From Thermoplasmatota archaeon (GTDB taxonomy: Archaea > Thermoplasmatota > Penumbrarchaeia > Penumbrarchaeales > Penumbrarchaeaceae): a DNA stretch of 11,671 nucleotides. Shown piece after piece: positions 4,278 to 9,656 of the stretch (position 1 is its first letter; every line of letters begins with the position of its first letter). The stretch is taken from contig JAUVBH010000022.1 in the NCBI GenBank assembly GCA_030591285.1, positions 1 through 11,671 of the forward strand. Reading direction: 5' to 3'. The translations under genes and the position numbers were made by a program. The notes under the pieces are model-generated. The model was not told the origin of the DNA. It did not search any database and was given only the letters and a program-made list of their open reading frames with translations.

Positions 4278-6506
4278 TCAACCGTTGAAATCGAAAAGTC
4301 TGGATTGCTTGATATCTTCTTCCTGTGGAGTTTCTGGTTCTTCTTCAATGGTATGCTCCCCATCTGGATCGATGGAATTCTTGATCTGAATGGCAAGATG
4401 TCTTCCAATACCTTTTACACTGGCAAGTTCAGAGATCGTTGCCTTTCTTACCTTGTCCAGTGAATTGTAACCAGCTTCGAAGAATCTCCGGGCTCTGATC
4501 CTTCCAACTCCACGAACCTGTATCATCGGGATCAGTTCCTCTCTGATGCCATGTTCCACCCTGAGAGAGACCTTGTCTATCTCTGCGGTCATGCCAGTGT
4601 TGTACAATCTGGATAGTTCTCTCATTGCATACAGGATCCAGACAGCTGTTTCCACCTTGTTCCGAACATCCCCGGGTCCAAGGTTGAAGAGGGTCTCTAT
4701 CCTGTCCTCCCCAGCTTCAACAGATTCATCATTCTCACCGATCCATTCCATGAGGAACATTGCGGTTTTGACCGATGAGAGATACCACTCATATTCTGTA
4801 TCATCCTCAGGAATTGGGATCAACAGCTCATCCTCGTGGGCATACATGTATTTTGTAACATAATCCGAATCCTTTCTCCTTACGAAAAGAGGATGGACAT
4901 CCGTTGTATGGCATATGGTATGGAGAATTGAGAAGGTGGTCACTTTGTTCTTCTCGCTCAGCAGTGTATCCCTTATCACCACCGCTGAAAGTGGATCGAT
5001 ATAGAGCCTTGCAACCCTCTTGCCAAGGTCCGTTGCCTCAACATTGTCGCCTTCTCTGTTAAGGAAGCCTTCCTCATCAAGGAATTCTACCAATTCCTCG
5101 ACATCTGTACTTATCTTCCAGGTGTCGTTCTGATAAGCATAGAAGGTGGAACGGATGAACTCCCACATCTCATCCATGTCCCGAACATAATTAGTGGCAA
5201 ATGATGAAAGAAGGTGCATTCTCAGGGCAGGTCTGGAACCCAGTTTCGATAGTACCTCTTCGGGTTTCCCCCAAACATACCGCTCAAGAAGAACATCGAC
5301 CTCTTCGGGTTTCCTTGCCAATATCCAGGATTCACCCTCCTTATCGTACTTTGGTCTCCCGGCCCTGCCAAACATCTGTTTTATCTCCAGGATCGGGATG
5401 GGAGCTCTGGGGTTCCAGGATTCGAACCTGGTATGATCCCTGACAATGACCCTCCTGGCTGGAAGATTGATCCCGGCAGCAAGTGTAGGTGTAGCGAATA
5501 GAGCTTTGATCCTTCTATTCTTGAAAGCACTCTCCACTATCTTCCTCTGTTCATTGCTGAGGCCGGCATGATGGAAGGATACTCCACCGGCGATGGATCT
5601 CTTCAGTTTCTGGATTACCTTAGCATCGGATCTTCCCACGGATCCTGAGATCGTTCTCAGCTCCCGGAGGTCATCCTCGCTCAGGTGTCCAGCCAGTACT
5701 TTGGCCATTTCCTCCGCTGAGCTTTCAGCTGATCTTCTGGTATTGACAAAGATCAATACCTGTCCGGCTCCATCATAGGAATCCAGTATCCCATCGAGAA
5801 CGGCATCGGTTAGAGTATTCCCGGTCCTGTTCTTGAATTCGATATGACCCATGTCATCAAGGGTAACCTCATTCCCTTGAACAACACCCTCTTTTAAGCT
5901 AACAGGTCTGAAATCCGAAAGGATCAATCTCGCATCAAGCCAACCTGCTATTTCGGCAGAATTGCCTATGGTTGCCGAGAGACAGATCAGCTGAGCATCC
6001 GGGTTCAACTGCTTGAACCTGGTCAGTATCACTTCAAGGGTCGGACCACGACCGACGTCATTCATAAGGTGGACCTCGTCAGCAACGATGACCTGAAGGT
6101 CCTGGAGCCATTTTGATCTGTGACGCAATAGTGAATCCGCCTTTTCTGACGTGGCAACCACGACATCGTATGATTCCAACCTGCGATCATCCTCGTCGTA
6201 ATCTCCGTAGGATAGGGCAACCCTGATCCCCAGTTGAGATAGCTCCTTTAGCTCCTCGAACTTCTCGGAGGCGAGAGCACGCAATGGAACGACATAGAGT
6301 GCCTTTCCCCTCCTGAAAACCTTGTTCATTATTGCGATGTAAGCGATGATCGATTTCCCGGCAGCTGTCGGGACTGCAACCACCAGATTTTCATTGTTGG
6401 CAATGGGTTCCAGGGAATCGATCTGGGGAGGGTACAACTCTTCGATACCCCAGATATCGAATGCCTTCGATACCTTCTTATGCATTCCCCGGGGGAGCTC
6501 TATCAT
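4278..6506 (-). CDS. hel308: Hel308 superfamily 2 DNA helicase
   Basis: This 742-residue Ski2-like helicase is an ATP-driven 3'-to-5' enzyme that acts on stalled replication forks in archaea. Motifs appear in order: a Q-motif-like YPPQ (25-28), Walker A AVPTAAGKS (44-52), PLRALASEK (74-82), DEVH (143-146), motif III SATIGN, motif IV-like LIFVNTRRSAE, HHAGLSNEQR, FATPTLAAGINLPARRV and QMFGRAGRP. The winged-helix and ratchet domains follow, then a helix-hairpin-helix pair (RGVGRIRARRFFEAG and VKGIGRHLA). The length is slightly above the usual 700-720 because of an acidic linker (EEEPETPQEED) ending in QSRLFDFNG, which resembles a PCNA-interacting box. ATG 6506 was chosen because TATA box CTTTATAA lies 28 bases upstream, implying a leaderless mRNA; a TTG lies one codon earlier. 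The gene is divergent from the LURP-one-like gene. Confidence 0.95.
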   Translation of the reverse strand: MIELPRGMHKKVSKAFDIWGIEELYPPQIDSLEPIANNENLVVAVPTAAGKSIIAYIAIMNKVFRRGKALYVVPLRALASEKFEELKELSQLGIRVALSYGDYDEDDRRLESYDVVVATSEKADSLLRHRSKWLQDLQVIVADEVHLMNDVGRGPTLEVILTRFKQLNPDAQLICLSATIGNSAEIAGWLDARLILSDFRPVSLKEGVVQGNEVTLDDMGHIEFKNRTGNTLTDAVLDGILDSYDGAGQVLIFVNTRRSAESSAEEMAKVLAGHLSEDDLRELRTISGSVGRSDAKVIQKLKRSIAGGVSFHHAGLSNEQRKIVESAFKNRRIKALFATPTLAAGINLPARRVIVRDHTRFESWNPRAPIPILEIKQMFGRAGRPKYDKEGESWILARKPEEVDVLLERYVWGKPEEVLSKLGSRPALRMHLLSSFATNYVRDMDEMWEFIRSTFYAYQNDTWKISTDVEELVEFLDEEGFLNREGDNVEATDLGKRVARLYIDPLSAVVIRDTLLSEKNKVTTFSILHTICHTTDVHPLFVRRKDSDYVTKYMYAHEDELLIPIPEDDTEYEWYLSSVKTAMFLMEWIGENDESVEAGEDRIETLFNLGPGDVRNKVETAVWILYAMRELSRLYNTGMTAEIDKVSLRVEHGIREELIPMIQVRGVGRIRARRFFEAGYNSLDKVRKATISELASVKGIGRHLAIQIKNSIDPDGEHTIEEEPETPQEEDIKQSRLFDFNG

Positions 6507-6530
6507 CAATTCCGCGAAGGTGCTGGGCAG

Positions 6531-6538
6531 TTATAAAG
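6531..6538 (-). promoter_or_regulatory. TATA box for hel308 (leaderless)
   Basis: CTTTATAA on the minus strand is centred 28 bases before ATG 6506, with no ribosome binding site in between. This is the standard spacing for a leaderless archaeal transcript. Confidence 0.6.
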
Positions 6539-6564
6539 ATTGACGGGGGGTCCAAGCCGATACA

Positions 6565-6600
6565 TTTTTTATTGTCAATACGTTACCACCTTTGAGGTGA
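6565..6600 (+). promoter_or_regulatory. TATA-like box and strong Shine-Dalgarno for the LURP-one-like gene
   Basis: TTTTTTATT (6565-6573) is centred about 36 bases before ATG 6605. GAGGTGA (6594-6600), a near-perfect anti-16S match, lies four bases before the start. Together with the hel308 TATA box this makes a compact divergent promoter region of about 100 bases. Confidence 0.5.
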
Positions 6601-6604
6601 GTAT

Positions 6605-7180
6605 ATGGGTATGTGGGACAAGGACGATTATGTCATCAAACAGAAAGTATTGGCTATCGGAAGGAAGTATTTTATCGAAGACCTAGCCGGAAACCAGATA
6701 GGCTTCTGCCACCAGAAGGCTTTCAAGCTGAAGGAAGATATCCGGATATACACCGACGAGAACATGAACACCGAGCTTCTTGTAATGAGGCAGGAACAGA
6801 TACTGGATTGGTCCGGGACCTTCGCAATAACTGACCCGACCACCGGTCAGAAGATAGGATCTGTCGGCAGGAAGGCCCTCAAATCGATCCTGCGGGACAC
6901 CTGGAAGATCTTCGATGCCAACAATACAGAAATAGCGACTGTGGAAGAAGGCGGTGGTGCACTTGCCATTCTAAGGCGATTTGTGAGTTTCCTGAAGTTC
7001 GTGCCAAAGACCTACGATTTCACCAGTGGTGAAGTACAGATCGCTGAAGCGAAGCAGAAGTTCCAGATCATAGGCGATACATGGTTCCTGAAGGTGATCG
7101 ATTCGTCAACTGTTGACAAGAGATTGATCATCTCAGCTGCACTTATGATGGATATTATCGAGCAACAGAGTGGAGCTTGA
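6605..7180 (+). CDS. LURP-one-related / scramblase-like (tubby-fold) protein
   Basis: The 191-residue protein resembles the LURP-one-related and phospholipid-scramblase families, which share a tubby-like beta barrel around a central helix. Visible hallmarks are the N-terminal YVIKQKVLAIGRKYFIED, with alternating hydrophobic strands, and the Q-x-G-F-C-H-Q-K block (IGFCHQKAFKLKEDI). Next come the repeated strand-turn pattern (RIYTDENMNTELLVMRQEQILDW; TFAITDPTTGQKIGSVGRK) and the closing hydrophobic helix (DKRLIISAALMMDIIEQ, about 171-187). No catalytic residues are expected. Proposed roles of the family are lipid or membrane association, but none is settled in archaea. There is no signal peptide. 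ATG 6605 is fixed by GAGGTGA four bases upstream. The gene is divergent from hel308 and converges on nop5 with a 20-base gap. The fold is likely; the role is unknown. Confidence 0.72.
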   Translation: MGMWDKDDYVIKQKVLAIGRKYFIEDLAGNQIGFCHQKAFKLKEDIRIYTDENMNTELLVMRQEQILDWSGTFAITDPTTGQKIGSVGRKALKSILRDTWKIFDANNTEIATVEEGGGALAILRRFVSFLKFVPKTYDFTSGEVQIAEAKQKFQIIGDTWFLKVIDSSTVDKRLIISAALMMDIIEQQSGA

Positions 7181-7200
7181 TCGGTTCAGGTAAGGAAGAG

Positions 7201-8355
7201 CTACCTCCTCTTCCTCTTCCCTCTTCTCCTGTTATCTTTAGGTCTACCTTTGTTGGCCCACCAGCCTTCTCTGAAAGGAGGCTGCCTGCCTCCCCCAGAT
7301 GGTTTCTTGACTTCCATCTCGGCAACAGCTTTAGCTCTTTTCTCAAGCCTTTCCTTTATGCCGGAGGGATCGCCTCCACCATATGCATCCATTCTGCATG
7401 CAAGAGATGCTGCTGAGGCGATGGACCTTGCCATCTTCCCCCGTTTTGTGACAGGAAGTGAATGCACCCATGGGTGTTGGAACAGTACTCCGTGTTTTGG
7501 AGGTTTGCCACCTTCCTTGAGAAATTTGAAGAACATCTTCTCGGCTCCAAGGACCTGAACCGTGGACGATGGCAGCTTCGCAAGTCTCATCAGTCCGCCA
7601 GCAGAATGTATCAATCTTGCACCTATCAGAGGTCCAGCGACATCAGCGAGTTTTGGAGCAACGATCGCCATCTCACCTTCAACATAGGATTCCATGTTCT
7701 CTCTGGAGGACCACAATGACTGTGCAAGTGTTGCAAGTGAGGTGATCCCTGAAAGATCGATACCATCTTCCAATGTTGGAATATTTAGACTGCCGATCTT
7801 CTCGGCTAGTTCCGGGTACTCTGATCTGATAACTTTCATCAACCCATCGGGATGAGGGTCCATGCTCAATGCTGATAGCATATCCCGGTCATCAAAGAAT
7901 TCTGTGATCTCTGACCAGTGTTTGGCATACCACTCCTTGATCCTCTCCTGTACCAGGTTCAGAGAAGAATCGATATCTGTTAGGGCTCCCACTGCGGACA
8001 TGATATTGCTGTCCTTCGGACCTTCGCTTTTTTTCAGGGATGCTTTCAATGTGTTTGCTTCAAGGATCAATGTTACGGGATAACCCTTCTCATGGGCATG
8101 AGGTACGTCGAAATCCCATAATTCCGCTACCTGAGCTTGTGGAAAGATCTTCTTCAATCTCTCCTCAGAGACATGGGTGACCGGTTTCCCTTTCAACCCT
8201 TCTTCCCTTTCCAGTATCTCCCCATTTGCAATGGCGTTCAGCTCCAAAGCTATTTTCTGCGCATCCTTCTGGGCTTCGAAGAATTCCACCACCAACCAAC
8301 CCTCACCCATCCGATCGAGGAGGAAGGTCCCATACCACTGTGTATGAATAAGCAT
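7201..8355 (-). CDS. nop5: Nop5 (Nop56/58), core protein of C/D box sRNPs
   Basis: This 384-residue protein is archaeal Nop5, the scaffold that joins L7Ae-bound C/D box guide RNA to the methyltransferase fibrillarin for 2'-O-methylation of rRNA and tRNA. The N-terminal fibrillarin-binding domain covers about residues 1-115 and a helical coiled-coil region about 120-220. The Nop domain carries the signature GPLIGARLIHSAGGLMRLAK (241-260), then LPSSTVQVLGAEK (261-273), PPKHGVLFQHP (285-295) and KRGKMAR (304-310). A Gly/Arg/Lys-rich basic tail (350-384) probably contacts RNA. The start is set by AGGTGATC, a perfect anti-16S match, two bases before ATG 8355. Fibrillarin commonly lies next to nop5 in euryarchaea but is absent from both flanks here. 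Confidence 0.96.
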   Translation of the reverse strand: MLIHTQWYGTFLLDRMGEGWLVVEFFEAQKDAQKIALELNAIANGEILEREEGLKGKPVTHVSEERLKKIFPQAQVAELWDFDVPHAHEKGYPVTLILEANTLKASLKKSEGPKDSNIMSAVGALTDIDSSLNLVQERIKEWYAKHWSEITEFFDDRDMLSALSMDPHPDGLMKVIRSEYPELAEKIGSLNIPTLEDGIDLSGITSLATLAQSLWSSRENMESYVEGEMAIVAPKLADVAGPLIGARLIHSAGGLMRLAKLPSSTVQVLGAEKMFFKFLKEGGKPPKHGVLFQHPWVHSLPVTKRGKMARSIASAASLACRMDAYGGGDPSGIKERLEKRAKAVAEMEVKKPSGGGRQPPFREGWWANKGRPKDNRRRGKRKRR

Positions 8356-8357
8356 CA

Positions 8358-8400
8358 GATCACCTGATATGATTCGGGTATGGGGCCCTTTGTATAAATC
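8358..8400 (-). promoter_or_regulatory. TATA box and consensus Shine-Dalgarno of nop5
   Basis: GATTTATACA on the minus strand (8391-8400) is centred about 40 bases before ATG 8355, and AGGTGATC occupies 8358-8365. Initiation near 8369 would give a leader of about 14 bases holding just the ribosome binding site. Confidence 0.6.
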
Positions 8401-8412
8401 GATAGCAGGAGA

Positions 8413-8464
8413 GTTTTATTGAAAAATGAAAAGGAGTGGGGCGGAACTTAAGCGAAACCGCCCC
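8413..8464 (-). terminator. GC hairpin with T-rich tail after the 29-residue ORF
   Basis: GGGGCGG (8438-8444) and CCGCCCC (8458-8464) form a perfect 7-bp stem with a 13-base loop. On the minus strand the stem is followed by a T-rich tract containing TTTTCATTTTTC. It lies 43 bases past the stop codon of the small membrane protein gene and just before the nop5 promoter, and so would insulate the two transcripts. Confidence 0.55.
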
Positions 8465-8506
8465 GTGGGCTTCCCTGTGGTGGGGGTATGGAAAAAATCC
8501 GGGGTT

Positions 8507-8596
8507 CTATTGAAAAAAGATCAGTCCCAGGACGATGATCACATTGATAACTGTCATTATCCAGATCCATCCCGGAAAGGTCTCCTCTCTGTCCAT
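8507..8596 (-). CDS. Small single-span membrane protein, 29 residues
   Basis: An ATG-to-TAG frame of 29 codons begins MDREETFPGWIWIM, and the rest of the peptide is a hydrophobic helix (about residues 9-28: WIWIMTVINVIIVLGLIFFQ). The short charged N-terminus with an acidic-basic mix followed by one span gives a typical membrane micro-protein. Expression signals are complete: GAGGAGAT (8601-8608) lies four bases upstream, an AT-rich TATA-like box (8631-8643) is centred about 41 bases upstream, and a hairpin-plus-T terminator follows. It lies upstream of nop5 on the same strand and is divergent from the acidic surface protein gene. I recognise no family. It may be a subunit or regulator of a membrane complex, but nothing in the context says which. 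Confidence that it is translated is moderate to good. Confidence 0.62.
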   Translation of the reverse strand: MDREETFPGWIWIMTVINVIIVLGLIFFQ

Positions 8597-8630
8597 GGGT
8601 ATCTCCTCTTTCCTGATAATATATCGATCT

Positions 8631-8643
8631 ATAGTATATATTA
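8631..8643 (-). promoter_or_regulatory. TATA box for the 29-residue membrane protein
   Basis: TAATATATACTAT on the minus strand is centred about 41 bases before ATG 8596 and would give a leader of about 16 bases with the ribosome binding site. A second AT-rich stretch (8614-8625) is too close to leave room for that leader. Confidence 0.45.
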
Positions 8644-8756
8644 CCAAATTGGAACAGGATTTGGACACGTTAAACATGGTCGCCATCTCTGGGAATGCCG
8701 TAGCAAGTTTGAAATAGTCATCCGGAAAGTGAGTTCTACTGGATGGAAGTGTTCAT

Positions 8757-9656
8757 ATGAAGGTTTGGAAGATCGCACCTGGAATTGTTATTCTGATCGT
8801 ATCATTGTTCCTGATCGGACCTGCCATGGCGCAGGTAGACGCCCCTGAAGAAGAAGAAGATGAAGGAGGGATTTTCGATCTATTACCAGATATGGATCCG
8901 GAAGATATGGAAATGAAGATGGAGATCGAATTCGATGATATTGACCATGCGGTTTTCACCATGTCCGTCGAGCTGGACCTCGGAATATTCCTCGGAGTTA
9001 TGAAGGGTTACCTTGATAGTGATCATGATGGGGAAGTAGAAGAAGAGGAGATCGCAGACCTTGAAGGACTTTTTGATGGAGAGGATATGGAAGATGGATT
9101 CCTTGGTCTTACCATCTTGATCGATAATAAAACTGCCCAGATGACCTTTGATTCGGGTTGGACAGGGTTACTGGGAGATGTAAATGATACAGGACCAATA
9201 GGAATGTTCGCCACGATCGATCATTCATGGGATATCGAAGAGAGCGGATCCCATATCATTATCTTGAGGCCTGTGGATGACGATGAGGAGTATGAAGAAG
9301 AAGAGTGGGAAGATGAATACGAAGACGAGAACTATACCATTGAATATGAAGATGATTCAAATGAGAGCGGACTTGATCTTCCTCTCTCTTTCACCATATC
9401 ACTGCCCGATGGATGGTCAGTTGACATCGATTCTGTGATACCTACTTTTATGGCAGAATTCGTCACAGATGATGGGGATTCAATTGTGTTAACATCCCAG
9501 GACATTCAAGATATGGGGGATCCTGAAGGTGATATTGTCTCTTTTAAATTGGTCAAAGGAGATACTGAGGACAGCCCGCTGCCAATGTGGTTACCTGTTG
9601 GGGCCCTCCTTATTGGTGCCCTTTCAGTAGGGTTGCTGAGGCGGAGGAGGCACTGA
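8757..9656 (+). CDS. Secreted acidic EF-hand protein with C-terminal membrane anchor
   Basis: This 299-residue protein begins with a signal peptide (positive start, hydrophobic 8-20, likely cleavage after AMA near 25). Residues 87-98, DSDHDGEVEEEE, form a canonical EF-hand calcium loop (acidic at 1, 3, 5 and 12, Gly at 6, Val at 8) between helix-like segments. The chain is extremely acidic, with Glu/Asp runs at 31-36 and 174-193, and shows strand-rich segments that may form a beta-sandwich. It ends with a hydrophobic span (276-294) and RRRRH. The span-plus-Arg end resembles sorting tails such as PGF-CTERM, although the PGF signature itself is missing. The protein is probably anchored on the outside of the membrane, binding Ca2+. 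A likely ribosome binding site GGAAGTG (8745-8751) lies five bases upstream; the promoter is weak (TTTGAAATA near 8709). The function is unknown. Its last 33 bases overlap the converging PKD gene. Confidence 0.8.
   Translation: MKVWKIAPGIVILIVSLFLIGPAMAQVDAPEEEEDEGGIFDLLPDMDPEDMEMKMEIEFDDIDHAVFTMSVELDLGIFLGVMKGYLDSDHDGEVEEEEIADLEGLFDGEDMEDGFLGLTILIDNKTAQMTFDSGWTGLLGDVNDTGPIGMFATIDHSWDIEESGSHIIILRPVDDDEEYEEEEWEDEYEDENYTIEYEDDSNESGLDLPLSFTISLPDGWSVDIDSVIPTFMAEFVTDDGDSIVLTSQDIQDMGDPEGDIVSFKLVKGDTEDSPLPMWLPVGALLIGALSVGLLRRRRH

Noticed and set aside
4238..4408. An N-terminal extension of the presenilin-like protein up to 4408
   Set aside because: It would overlap the end of hel308 by more than 40 codons, is not membrane-like, and a TATA box fits a leaderless start at 4237.
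5409..5437. A tRNA T-arm look-alike (CCAGG-TTCGAAT-CCTGG on the minus strand)
   Set aside because: It lies inside the hel308 reading frame, coding for a stretch near TRFESWNPRAP, and no acceptor, D or anticodon arm surrounds it.
8426..8848. A 140-codon plus-strand open frame
   Set aside because: It runs antisense through the well-supported 29-residue gene, crosses hairpins and overlaps the start of the acidic protein in another frame; it has no ribosome binding site or recognisable domain.
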